DNA of 24,308 bases, from NCBI GenBank assembly GCA_905250885.1, contig CAJNOQ010002443.1, positions 1-24,308 on the forward strand, given 5' to 3'. Of this stretch, positions 1 through 9,694 are shown piece after piece; within the stretch, counting starts at the first letter, position 1; every line of letters starts with the position of its first letter. A program made the position numbers and the translations under genes. This stretch comes from Didymodactylos carnosus (Eukaryota; Rotifera; Eurotatoria; Philodinida; Philodinidae). Under the pieces are notes generated by a model. The model made no database searches. It was not told where the DNA came from and saw nothing but the letters and a program-made list of their open reading frames with translations.

Positions 1-1244
1 AAACACACCGGTCGAAAGAGAAAGAGAGAAGATATGATATAACTGAGGAGAAATTACATCAGCACTAAGCTTTAAAAGTTTGATAGGAATTTGATCGGTG
101 CCTAAAGAAGTTTTATTTTTTAAACTATTTAAAGCTTTAAACACATCAGAAACATCAAATTTAATTTCAGATAGAGACTGAGAAGATAAAGGAGGTTGAG
201 AATTATTCGTGGTAAGTGAAGAAACTTGTGAAAAACTAGTTTGAAAGAAAGTAGATAATAACTCGGCTTTAAAGAATCATCACTAGCTGTAGCAGAATTA
301 TATGGCATAGATGATGGTAAGTCTGAAACACGATCACGATACTTTTTTAAGACTGACCAAAACCTTTTACTATTTGAAAAGTCTTTTATAATACTTTTAA
401 ATAAATGTTTTTTGTCGTTACGAATTGAACTGATAGCGAGATTCCGAAATTTTTTATATATATCAAACAAACGAGATGAATGTTGTTTTGATTTTGATTT
501 TTTAAAAGCAGCATTTCTTTTCCGTAGAAGATAATGAGTACGCTGAGAAAAACGGAGAGTTCTTACTTTGACAATAGTAATATTTTTATATAATAATATT
601 TTTATTACGTATGGGAAAGAACAAGACAAAACATAATGAGGAGACTTGCCTAAAGAAGGAAAGATGGACGTACTAGGACGAAGAAGACTAGGAGAGAAGA
701 ATATATTATCAATAAACGTATTTTTTATTGTAGTTGGTATAGAGAAAGCATTAGTGAGGTCAAAAACATCTATTAAAGAACGTAATCCTACTGATGCTAT
801 CGGTCTAACTGTACGAACGTTGAAATCAGCTGACAAAATAATAGAAAAATCTTTTTTTACATGACAAAGAAAAAAATTTTGTAAAGTGTAAAAGAATGTA
901 GCTGGACGCCCTGGACGACGGTATAAATTACACAAGTAACACGTGTGATTGTTGATTGTAATAGAGAGAAGAATCAATTCGGTGTCCGTAGAAGAAAGAA
1001 TAAAATTATGAGAAATGTCACTTTTTATATATACACAAACACCACCACGCGTACGAAGATTATCACAGCGATAAAGAAAATAGTTAGGAATTGAAATTTC
1101 ACTGTCTGAAATAACTGAGGATAAAAAAGTTTCCTGTAAACAAACAGCAACAGGCTTATAGTAATTTATGAACTGTTCAAGTACGTCAAAGTTCTTAGTT
1201 ACAAGAGAAGAACGAGAGAAAAAAGTGTTTTGTAATGTAGCCAT
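1..1244 (-). pseudogene. LINE ORF2: endonuclease plus start of reverse transcriptase, frameshifted and cut by window edge
   Basis: ORF2 of the LINE, needed for target cleavage and reverse transcription. The likely ATG is at 1244, about 40 nt downstream of the ORF1 stop. The endonuclease (exonuclease-endonuclease-phosphatase fold) shows a catalytic-Glu motif QETFL about 40 residues in, GGVCVYI, and a DFN motif (SADFN in place of the usual GDFN). The terminal SDH motif is degenerate (SPHYVL). Around position 270 a one-base loss moves the frame, and the original frame continues left through FDVSDVFKAL and DQIPIKLLKLSADVISP, the typical entry into the RT domain, until the window ends. The frame used before the shift closes at 129. 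Catalytic RT motifs lie outside the window. Confidence 0.8.
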
Positions 1245-1284
1245 TGTACTGTTCGATAACAAGCAGTCAAATAGAGCTTCACTG

Positions 1285-2000
1285 TTAAATACAATTCTTC
1301 AAATAAACGTCAATAGCTTCAGTTAGCTTACGTGTTCCAAGATCGTTCAGATGGATACCATCATGAGCTAACATATTTCGAGTAAACTTACAATTAATAA
1401 TGTCAATATCAGATAAAGATAATAGCCGCTGGTTAAAATCATCAATCTCATTGTTTAATTGGCCTTGTAAAGATGGTTTTAAGTTACGATCAAACTGAGG
1501 TGGTATTGTAACAAATGTACGCTTTGTATGTTGATGTTTACGTTTCAGTGTTTGAATAAGTTGATTAAGAAGCTCTATGGTTTTATCAGAATTAATGTGT
1601 TTCATGTCAATCGAAGCGATGGAAATTATAGCGTGTGACGAAAGATTAAAATGTTGATCAATCCAATTATTATTAATCATATGTGTTAATGGTTTAATTG
1701 AAGCGCCATGTTTTGTACGAATTTTTATATCAAAATGTTTATCGCCCACAAATAGTTTACCTGGTTCCAAATCACGAACGATACTCGAACCAGTAATCGT
1801 AATAGCGCAGATGGATTTGATTTTAATTGTTCATGGTTAGATGAGATGAGAGATGATTGTGATATGGAACTTGATTGCGTTAACTTAGTAGTAACTGATG
1901 GTTTCTGAAAACTTTGTTGTTCAGATTGAACTTCAAAGGAAGAGTGTAGCTTTTCAATTGTGACCGATAATTTGTCTATTAAATTAGTAGAGACGAGACG
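1285..2000 (-). pseudogene. LINE ORF1 with SGNH/GDSL esterase-like domain, frameshifted
   Basis: ORF1 protein of the same LINE, stop at 1285-1287. The C-terminal half is an SGNH-hydrolase-like domain: block I reads TGSSIVRDLEPGK (GSS instead of GDS), and block V reads DGIHLNDLG, giving the Asp/His pair. The N-terminal half is Ser/Gln/Thr-rich with no recognised domain. The two halves are in different frames: a shift near 1790-1815 separates the SNHEQLKSNPSA stretch from the ITITGSS stretch. No credible ATG is present at the N-terminus, because the coding sequence runs into the palindrome arm at about 2001. Esterase-bearing ORF1 proteins are an established LINE feature; their role in transposition is not settled. 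Confidence 0.75.
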
Positions 2001-2585
2001 TCTAATTGTGATAAAAATGTATCGACTACACAGTAGTGGAAATCTGAGTTCGTCATTTATCGTGGTCTGCAATGGAGCTCAGTTTTCCTGAGAGCGAAAA
2101 GAAATGGAAACATAAGTTATCGATCGACTAAAATAAGCAATTGCAGAATAAACACTTGATATAGTAGAAAAATTCATAGCACGTAAGTTCCAATATGAAT
2201 ACTCTTACCACATCTTACAAAATATTTTTTTGGAAGAATAATAAAGGTTTAAAGTTATCAAAGAAATAAAACTTATGTATAAAGGTTGAGCCAAATTTAC
2301 TGAAAGGAATTGATAAAGCGCTCTTAAAAAACTTGATCGTAAAAGTATCAATTCGATTCAGTAATCCTTCATGTATGCAAACAGCAATTAAGCTGCACTT
2401 TGATCATTTGTATTCACTATGTGTTGTTATATTTTCACTCAGTTGACCCTTGTTGTAATCGAGCATGCTGATTCCGAATTTCATAATGGTTTGGACTAAT
2501 TTTGACTTTAAAGTCTCGGTTTTTGAAAATCTTGGTTTTCAAGCCGAAAAATCATTTGCACTAAAAAAATTTTTTGATCTTTCCA
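2001..2585 (+). repeat. Left arm of the long palindrome
   Basis: Continuous left arm. Positions 2001-2436 pair with 3601-4036 and 2437-2585 pair with 2912-3060. The pairing is seamless at 2436/2437 on this side, whereas the right arm is interrupted by 540 bp exactly there. The first ~70 bases can be read in frame with the LINE ORF1, but the same bases occur in the right arm, so they belong to the palindrome. Confidence 0.88.
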
Positions 2586-2838
2586 GTTGATAGAGTACGT
2601 CGCGAAAGCTACAGAAAACCACTTTTCAAGGTTTCATGAGAGGTTCCGAGTGAGTTTTCTATGTCAAAAACTTCAAAAAAGAAAGGAAAAATCGGCTTTT
2701 CTAGGCAGTATAGTGCAAAAATTGCACTTTTTTCCCCTTCTTTTTCAACTTATCGAAGGGCTTTAAGCAATATCGCTGCGTATATGTGTTAGACATGGCA
2801 TAAAAATTCAGAGCTTTTAAAAGTATTTGCTGTTTCTT

Positions 2839-2914
2839 CAATGAAAATGGTAACTAACGAGAAAATGTTTAGTTGTGTTTTCAACATTTTTTCGATAGTT
2901 ACCATTTTCATTGG
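2839..2914. repeat. Central hairpin in the palindrome loop
   Basis: The stem aatgaaaatggtaact...aaatgtt pairs with aacattt...agttaccattttcatt across a short loop, inside the unpaired centre 2586-2911. The rest of the centre (2586-2838) has no counterpart in the other arm. Confidence 0.7.
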
Positions 2915-3060
2915 ACAGATCAAAAAATTTTTTTAGTGCAAATGGTTTTTCGGCTTGAAAACCAAGATTTTCAAAAACCGGGGCTTTAAAGTCAAAATTA
3001 GTCCAAACCATTATGAAATTCGTAATCAGCATGCTCGATTACAACAAGGGTCAACTGAGT
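2912..3060 (-). repeat. Right inner arm of the long palindrome
   Basis: Reverse complement of 2437-2585 over 149 bp with about five mismatches, including tct versus ccc within the shared 'gactttaaag' neighbourhood. Confidence 0.85.
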
Positions 3061-3600
3061 CTCAGCTCAAAAGCGAGAGAACACTTGGTGGGCTTCCCTT
3101 ATCAGATTTGATTTACCGAAATTCACATAGGAATGTATTGATTTTTTTCCATGAACCAATAGGTGTTCTCTTCAAAATGGGAGTAAAGTGAGACCTTTAC
3201 TGCGCTACTTTACTGGTTATACCTTTCAAGGATATAACCGTTTGGACCATATCATAACTGTTTGTCCGTTTCTATTTTGTGACCGAAAAACTGATTTTGG
3301 AGTTTTAAAAAACCAATAAGGGTATTTTCAGCTGTGAAAAACGCTGAAACGGTTATGATATGGTGCAAATGGTTATACCCTTTAAACGTTTTTGAAACAC
3401 GGTTGAACCGTTCTGTAAAATACGTTTAACAGTTTTTGTCAACCGTGAAAAACGGTTAGTAATTGAATTACGTTTATTCGTTTTTCACGGATAAATGCAT
3501 TTAATTATTTCTGTAAAAACTCTCTGAGTATTTTAAAAATGGTCTAAGCGTTTCTCGAAACACTTTTCAAGGATTTTTAATTTTTAAAAATTTGATCTTT
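3061..3600. repeat. 540-bp segment present only in the right arm
   Basis: Inserted cleanly between paired positions 3060 and 3601; the left arm passes directly from 2436 to 2437. It contains its own inverted repeat (3228-3264 with 3350-3386, built around ataaccgttt / aaacggttat) and several degenerate ggttataacc-like motifs, but no ORF. It has no matching terminal repeats and no target duplication, so a deletion from the left arm is as likely as an insertion into the right. Confidence 0.75.
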
Positions 3601-4036
3601 GAAAATATAACAACACATAGTGAATACAAATGATCAAAGTGCAGCTTAATTGCTGTTTGCATACATGAAGGATTACTGAATCGAATTGATACTTTTACGA
3701 TCAAGTTTTTTAAGAGCGCTTTATCAATTCCTTTCAGTAAATTTGGCTCAACCTTTATACATAAGTTTTATTTCTTTGATAACTTTAAACCTTTATTATT
3801 CTTCCAAAAAAATATTTTGTAAGATGTGGTAAGAGTATTCATATTGGAACTTACGTGCTATGAATTTTTCTACTATATCAAGTGTTTATTCTGCAATTGC
3901 TTATTTTAGTCGATCGATAACTTATGTTTCCATTTCTTTTCGCTCTCAGGAAAACTGAGCTCCATTGCAGACCACGATAAATGACGAACTCAGATTTTCA
4001 CTACTGTGTAGTCGATACATTTTTATCATAATTAGA
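3601..4036 (-). repeat. Right outer arm of the long palindrome
   Basis: Reverse complement of 2001-2436, essentially identical along its length; the visible differences are one in the aaatctgag/cagatttt neighbourhood and one at the outer tip (aattgtgat versus atcataatt). Confidence 0.88.
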
Positions 4037-5037
4037 TGCACAAAATGAGATGCTGGCCAAGTTTTTACGGTCTTGAACGGCCGAGTTAGAAGCTGTTTAA
4101 CGTAACAAATATAAATTCATTCGCTTTAATGCCATTTTCCAGCTGTATCGTATTTTCTATGACACTTTTTGACACAACATCGTAGAAACGTATATTTCAA
4201 CTTTTTCTTCTCATTCTTGTGTGAATACTCTCCACTATAAAGACGCACTTCTGCATAATGTGTTCTGAAAGAGCATTAACCGCTGTCATAAAAACGCAAA
4301 GTCTTGCAACTATTTTTATTTAAATTGATAGAGTCTCTAATTTTAAATAAAACAGATGTTTACAGCAGTTCTATATTTTATATTCTCGTATACTTTATCT
4401 ACTGCTGTACCAAGTAGTTTTATAATGTGTACTTGCCGGAAATATGGTGAGTCAACATTTTAAAATTATTCGACCTTGTGAACAACTTACAAAAAGCTTC
4501 AGAATGCTAACCGTGATGTAGAATACCGAAGAACGTGCCTTGTTTACAATTTGATCTCGGGCTTTGTTTTTGTTTATATGTGAAAAATAAGCATTAACCA
4601 GCATAGCAATCTTCTCAATTCTAACGGCGCTGCATTCAAACAGAATTCAAGTCTCGACTAAAGGATTGTCAAGGTCTGGAAGTTCAGCCCCTAGTGGAAA
4701 GCATTGAAAAAATGTTGAGTAACGTAGACATATATTCTAGGGATGTCTCTGTTCTCAAAATGTATGAAAATCGTAGACGAATAACTCACTCTGGGATATT
4801 TGTCTACAGTTATGACAGTTACAGTTTTACAGTTAACTGTACCTGGTGCATGCCTAGCAATAGTGTGCACGTCCGATAGCTGCTGATATTTCGTCAGATG
4901 TGTCTATTCTGCACTTTTGCTGGAACCCAATCGATCTACAGTCCCATACATTTAGTTGTTCCAAACGATATGCTAGCATATGTCATTGGCCGCACTAAAC
5001 ACTGTGTTAATGCTCATTCATCTCAGTAAACAAAACG
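4037..5037. other. Non-coding stretch, nothing recognised
   Basis: AT-rich sequence with stop codons in all frames apart from a 61-codon plus-strand frame at 4694-4879, which resembles nothing I know. No tRNA, tandem repeat or transposon end was seen. The LINE 5' end does not visibly resume after the palindrome. Confidence 0.5.
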
Positions 5038-5232
5038 TTATCTGGCGACCTTTTTTAGGAATCCCAGTTTCTCATCAAATCCACCTGAATAACCTGTATA
5101 ATCCTTCGAAACTTGTAATCCGATCGGCAGGCCCCAACTGAGGCTAGTTTTTCTACATGTTTCAAATTCAGAAATATACGAGTTTTTAACAAACAAGAAC
5201 GCTGCAACTCCTAATAGAAACGTACCGAACAT
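5038..5232 (-). CDS. Possible small membrane peptide, hypothetical
   Basis: A 64-codon ATG-to-stop frame whose first ~17 residues (MFGTFLLGVAAFLFVKN) form a plausible signal anchor or signal peptide, followed by a polar, Gly-rich remainder (SKDYTGYSGGFDEK). It lies about 160 bp downstream of the methyltransferase gene on the same strand. I do not recognise the family. It could equally be a chance frame or one exon of a longer gene; no splice sites stand out. Confidence 0.25.
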   Translation of the reverse strand: MFGTFLLGVAAFLFVKNSYISEFETCRKTSLSWGLPIGLQVSKDYTGYSGGFDEKLGFLKKVAR

Positions 5233-5395
5233 TCTTCGAGACTAGTAGACTACACTTATCATATCCACAATGTCTACACCTAGGACAGCAAGTTTAGTCA
5301 TAAGAATCTTAAGGAGAAAAGCGGCTAGACATGTTGAAATCTTCAGTACCTTTTACTCAGGAAAAACCGTTTCATATCCTCAGCTAACCAATTAC

Positions 5396-6391
5396 CTATT
5401 CACATATCCATAGACTATCAACAAACCAATGTTTGCTGTCAAAGAAGTCTTTAACCGTTTTAAATTTTGCGATTGAAGCCAAATGATGAATTTGCTGAAT
5501 TTTATACTTTTGTGAAAATCCAATATGAATAGACTCATATTTATGAAATTGGATTAATTCGGAACCAATATGGACTTGTTGATCAAGTAGACTAAGCAAA
5601 TAGATTTTAAGACAACCGGTTTCTGGATCATACGTTGGATAATGTTCAAATTTTGAGAGATCAAAATTGCTATTCAATTCACGATTGATTCGTTGGAGTA
5701 TGTTCAAAGTAAGTCTTGCGGCATTACCACTTCTATCATCGTAAGCATCAAGTATTGTTTTTGGATGCTTTTGAAGGTCAAATCCGATGAGTAACATATC
5801 ACCCAGTAATAAATAACTTCGTAATTTTTGACAAAAAAGTACAGCTTCGTTCATGGCCATATTACCAATAGATTGACCAAAGAATATTAATACTTTTCGT
5901 CGACCACTAGATAGAGCCATAGCTTTTTCCAACATTTCAAAATATTCACCATTTAAAGCGATCATTTTTAATGATGGTAATATTAAAGGTAATGATGTTT
6001 TAAGGTGAGATATTATATTCGATGATATATCAATAGGCATATATGTAAAATCAGGAGTTGGGTGTTCACTAAACATATACTTGAGAATATGAATCGATTT
6101 AGTAGCATCACCCGCACCCAGATCAATTAAATCAAATGGGCTACCATCAGCAATCATTACTTGGCAGATTTCTTTTAAATGTTTAGTAACTATTTCCAGT
6201 TCGCATCTGTATACATAGTACTGCTCACCTTTCACAGCTTGTTGAAGAATTTTGTCACCGTTCATATCAAAATTATATTTCCCGTCCATGTATTTTGGTG
6301 TTGATGTTAAACCTTTGATGACATGATCGTGAAATTCGTCTTGATGTTGTCGATCATCGTCATTTAGTTCTTGTTCTTTGAATTCATTCAT
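5396..6391 (-). CDS. EgtD-family amino-acid N-alpha-methyltransferase (SAM-dependent), intronless
   Basis: A 331-residue protein that aligns end to end with bacterial EgtD (L-histidine N-alpha-methyltransferase, about 320 aa, first step of ergothioneine synthesis). Seen: N-terminal VIKGLTSTPKYMDGKYNFD (24-42), paired YY at 58-59 followed by CE, the SAM-binding motif DLGAGD (90-95), FGQSIGNM (171-178), AYDDRSGNAA (216-225), NRELNSNFDL (236-245), and C-terminal SQKY (293-296) with FVDSLW near the end. N177 and Y217 match the residues that anchor the substrate amino group and carboxylate. Two side-chain-pocket positions differ from mycobacterial EgtD: I263 where it has Met252, and G291 where it has Glu282. 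The open reading frame has no introns, unlike the kinase gene at 20.3-21.7 kb, and the family is essentially bacterial and fungal, so I infer horizontal acquisition. The substrate is uncertain: histidine by family, but the changes argue for another amino acid. Confidence 0.88.
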   Translation of the reverse strand: MNEFKEQELNDDDRQHQDEFHDHVIKGLTSTPKYMDGKYNFDMNGDKILQQAVKGEQYYVYRCELEIVTKHLKEICQVMIADGSPFDLIDLGAGDATKSIHILKYMFSEHPTPDFTYMPIDISSNIISHLKTSLPLILPSLKMIALNGEYFEMLEKAMALSSGRRKVLIFFGQSIGNMAMNEAVLFCQKLRSYLLLGDMLLIGFDLQKHPKTILDAYDDRSGNAARLTLNILQRINRELNSNFDLSKFEHYPTYDPETGCLKIYLLSLLDQQVHIGSELIQFHKYESIHIGFSQKYKIQQIHHLASIAKFKTVKDFFDSKHWFVDSLWICE

Positions 6392-7094
6392 TTACCATCA
6401 ACAACGTATTGTATAAATTAGAGTGAAAAGAATGTAGAAATGCACCTCGCTAACTTGTTTTTTATATCTTGTTGACCGTGATCGTTGATAGATAATATCC
6501 TTTCTATTTTAGTGTATGTATGAGAGAGCAGAAAGCGAAAAGTTGAATTCACGTTTTTTTTCGTGGTCTCTTAGCCTTGCATAAGCGATACAAAACGATT
6601 CCTCCTCTCAACTTCTTTTGTGAAAAAATTGATATAAACCTTTTATTGAGAAGGAAAAAGAAAAAGGCGAACCCATGAGACCATTTTTACATTCACAGAA
6701 GTAAAGAAAAGAAAGATGAATCTATATATACAAAAAATGACGGTAGTGTAATAGTTGATATAAAAAGTAAAGAAAAAAAGAAAAACACCGCGAGGAATAC
6801 ACAAGAAAGGAAAAAAGAGAACAGAATTTTCGGTGTATGTTACAGGTCTCTGACCTTTCATATGTCAGACGCGTGACCATAACATTCACTCTCTTGTTGT
6901 CCTTTTTTCTTGATATTTCTCTTTATTCACACAGACATACATACTGTACATATAATCTAAAAATGAACGTCAACTCAATCACCTAAATAAAGTAATTGAA
7001 GCGGTAAAACAACTTCATTACACAGTCATTCCAAAGAACGTACACCTCGATCATCGATTTCATCATTTACTAGGCGTACGTTGCCGGTAGCCAG
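6392..7094. other. Intergenic, purine-rich on plus strand
   Basis: Upstream of the methyltransferase start. 6640-6830 is strongly biased (long gaaaaag-type runs on plus), which produces a hydrophobic 72-codon frame on minus that looks like compositional noise. No promoter element can be assigned with confidence. Confidence 0.45.
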
Positions 7095-7373
7095 TTATTT
7101 CAATAAAGCCAACCCATTTGGGCTATTTGTTCGACTATTTCTTGACTGTGCATTAGCTCCACCAGGTGGTATATTTTTCATATAATCATGCCTAAAAATT
7201 TTTGTGACTCTTGTGGCTGTAGTCATTAAATGTTTGAAATTTTGTGTTTTTTCACAGCCTATATATGTACATGGGCTTACCATGTAGTTGTTATTTTTGT
7301 TCATATTCCAAGGTCGATCTTTTTCTATGACCAAATTATACTTAAGAAAGTAAATGAATACTTTGAACATCAT
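7095..7373 (-). other. Possible terminal exon of an unrecognised gene
   Basis: A minus-strand frame ending in a polar, natural-looking C-terminus (HDYMKNIPPGGANAQSRN, then SPNGLALLK and stop). A putative intron donor (atg-gtaagc near 7280) and acceptor (ttttttag near 7190) lie inside it, but their phases do not join the flanking frames. An overlapping plus-strand frame (7230-7493) with a hydrophobic N-terminus is equally long. I recognise neither, and at most one is real. Confidence 0.2.
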
Positions 7374-7499
7374 TTTAGACTGGCATCAGAAATAATTGAT
7401 TCTGTGATAATGCAAAGTATGCAAGAGATCTTTGCAGTGAGCGATGTTCGAAAACGACGAAAGAAGTTGGGAAATATAAAACAAGGGATGTAACGGGTG

Positions 7500-9085
7500 T
7501 TTCGAATATTTTCGTTAAATTTTTCCCCGATTATACGATTCCACGTTTTTGGAGATTATTTGTTAGTTTAGCGACAACCTTGAATTTTTCGGAAATTTCT
7601 TTATTTCTCTAAAGCCGGTGTGAGTGCTGTCCTTGACGAACTAATTATTTCAAGATGTGTCTGTTCCTATGGAAATATTGTGTTTCAGTCCATTGGAAAC
7701 CAAAGCATAAAAGGTAAAAACGACGATGCTCGTGGAAGAAAAGCTAGAGCGAACACGTGTCTGTTACCAGACTATAACTAGCCCGTAGAGTCTTATTTAA
7801 ACAAAACGAAGCCTGTTGGCTATTCGATCGAAAGCAGCGATAATTAATCGGACAGATCATTCTGTACCATTCTATGTGATTCCCGAAGGTTGTATGCGTA
7901 CGTTTGAGAAAAAGGAGAAGGAAACAGTGATAGGCGTCGTCAATAAACAGTAGTATACAAAACCTGCTATTTGAATCTCTGCGAGTATTCTTCTTATTCG
8001 AACACCATTCGAAATATTGTAGGTTGCTGAGTTGTCGAACTGCGACACACTGAAGTCGTTTCGTTTTTTTTGATTTTTAGTCTGTTGTCTGATCTTTGTG
8101 TTCAAGAAATTCTATCCTAAACAGGTTTGTGCATGATTTACTATGAGAAACATTTGAACGCTTTTTGTGCAATTAAAATGATTAGAATTAATGTGCAGCT
8201 GAAGTTCGTCAAAAATAGCACAATATAATGAATTATAGTATTAGCTTGATTATAATTTATCTACACAGCACTGTATTGTACTACACACCAAGTACCTATA
8301 ATCGCAAATTGAGACTAGATGAAGATGGAAAGAAGGATATTCCTTACCGTAATATAAATACTTTGGATCTTGCACAACTCGATAATAGACGGTTTCATGA
8401 ACGCGTGCAGCCAAAACGCCGAGACTCTCGGCGACTTTGGCGAGACTTTCGGCTCTAATTACGACAGTCAGATATGACTAAACGGTTATCTAACTGAAAA
8501 CTACTTTACGAAGATTGCCACATGTATCTCTTTATTATCAGTCTTAGTTTTTATTAACTGAACTAAATTAAATTATCTAAATTTTGCTCTTTTTAGTAAA
8601 CTAGTTAACATCTTGAATTTTCTCTAAACCAAATATTCACATGTTCTTTTTTGTTACCAAATCTTTATCGTGGTCACTTCTGAATAGATTTACTTTCTAC
8701 GTTGTGTATCTCAAGAACTGATATACAAGTGTATTAATACGTTGGTTTATGTCTTTATTGATTTTAATAATAAGGCCAGCAGTTAACCATTTTAGGTCAT
8801 GCACATTTACGTGAGAAAGTGGAACAGGTGGAAGGTAAAAAGTTGAAGTACTATAAAAAAAGTTGAAAAAGTCAAGGAAAAGCGAAAATCGACACAAACT
8901 AGACGGAGAGACGTGGCGTGGCCTAATTTAAAATTTAGAATTAAAGTTCTACTAGCTAATCATCAAATTTGTTAGTTAGTTTAACATAAAATACAACTTC
9001 TTTTACAACAATAGTAAGTGAATCCTCATCTAGGTTCAAGTCGTTCAGCAATAGTGTATCGACTATAATGGTGGTTAGAAAATGT
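7500..9085. other. Gene-poor stretch
   Basis: Only short frames with no recognised domain. A local GC-rich patch at 8415-8455 (gccgagactctcggc and a related gagactttcggc) can form small hairpins. Nothing else was seen. Confidence 0.45.
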
Positions 9086-9093
9086 ATAGATAG

Positions 9094-9266
9094 CAGAGCT
9101 CCATATGGACTGGACTATATTGAAACTTTTAAGTTCATGAACTCGAAAGAAAATTTTGGATTCACTTGAATCGAGAAAACATTAGTAAAAAAGCACTAAA
9201 AACCTACTTTTTTAGAGTCCATGGACTAGGATTGGACTTAGAATTTTGAGTCCATACGGAGCTCTG
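9094..9266. mobile_element. hAT-type MITE, 173 bp, with 8-bp target-site duplication
   Basis: The terminal inverted repeats are CAGAGCTCCATATGGACT at the left (9094-9111) and its complement with one mismatch at the right (9249-9266). The element is flanked by perfect direct repeats ATAGATAG at 9086-9093 and 9267-9274. An 8-bp duplication and a CAGAG-like terminus are diagnostic of hAT-superfamily elements. It encodes no protein, so mobilisation would need a transposase elsewhere. Confidence 0.9.
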
Positions 9267-9694
9267 ATAGATAGTCATTTTAAGAAATGGTCATTTACGA
9301 TGATAAAAAACATTCTCTGCTCATGTCTAGTAAACAACGGTTACTGTGTCCCTTTGAAGTTACTAATCCAAGTAAAAATGCTCTACGGAGAAAATCTAGC
9401 TCCATCAACCGCATAACCAGCAGGTTATTCACCTGATGAATCTGGCTAAATGCATCTTTTTACCTACTTAGCTAACTCCAACCTAGTAGTGAATCGAGCA
9501 CTAGGTTATCATAATCGAGTAGGAGCGGGAGGATGTTACCGGTTAAGCTAGCTTCGAAAATGAAATATATTTAATAAGAACGTAGTTGTCAAGTAGCTTG
9601 GAACAGAAGACTTGTTTCGTGCGTAACTTTTGCGTTGTGCAATTTTCTCGTGCTCGTCATTCCGTCCTCAACAAAGCACATCTTTCGTGGATCT
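9267..9694. other. Intergenic, nothing recognised
   Basis: No coding, RNA or repeat signal apart from the MITE target duplication at its left edge. Confidence 0.4.

Larger units (their letters stand above)
1..2000 (-). mobile_element. 5' part of a non-LTR (LINE) retrotransposon, degenerate
   Basis: Two consecutive reading frames on the minus strand have the order ORF1 (SGNH esterase-like domain) then ORF2 (AP-type endonuclease followed by reverse transcriptase). This order, and an esterase in ORF1, is known from CR1/L2/Jockey-group LINEs. The copy runs off the left edge of the window inside the reverse transcriptase. Its 5' side (right) stops at the edge of the long palindrome near 2001. Both ORFs carry frameshifts, so the copy is not functional as written. 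Clade assignment is tentative because most of the RT lies outside the window. Confidence 0.85.
2001..4036. mobile_element. Long imperfect palindrome / foldback element
   Basis: A roughly 2.0-kb structure in which 2001-2436 is the reverse complement of 3601-4036, and 2437-2585 of 2912-3060. By eye the outer arms differ at only about two positions in about 436; the inner arms differ at about five in 149. No target-site duplication is evident immediately outside (agacg on the left, tgcac on the right), and no transposase-like ORF lies inside. It could be a foldback (MITE-like) element or a genomic palindrome; palindromes have been reported in the Adineta vaga genome. Its left edge abuts the LINE ORF1 remnant. 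Confidence 0.85.

Noticed and set aside
646-864. Plus-strand 72-codon frame
   Set aside because: Antisense to the LINE endonuclease; no domain, and the minus frame carries the recognisable motifs.
2838-3191. Short frames on both strands inside the palindrome
   Set aside because: They fall in the central loop and inner arm; the coding potential mirrors the repeat and no protein family is visible.
4694-4879. 61-codon plus frame
   Set aside because: No motif, no splice signals and no homology recognised; length expected by chance.
6643-6861. Hydrophobic 72-codon minus frame
   Set aside because: Arises from a purine-biased tract; poly-Phe/Ile composition is typical of low-complexity DNA.
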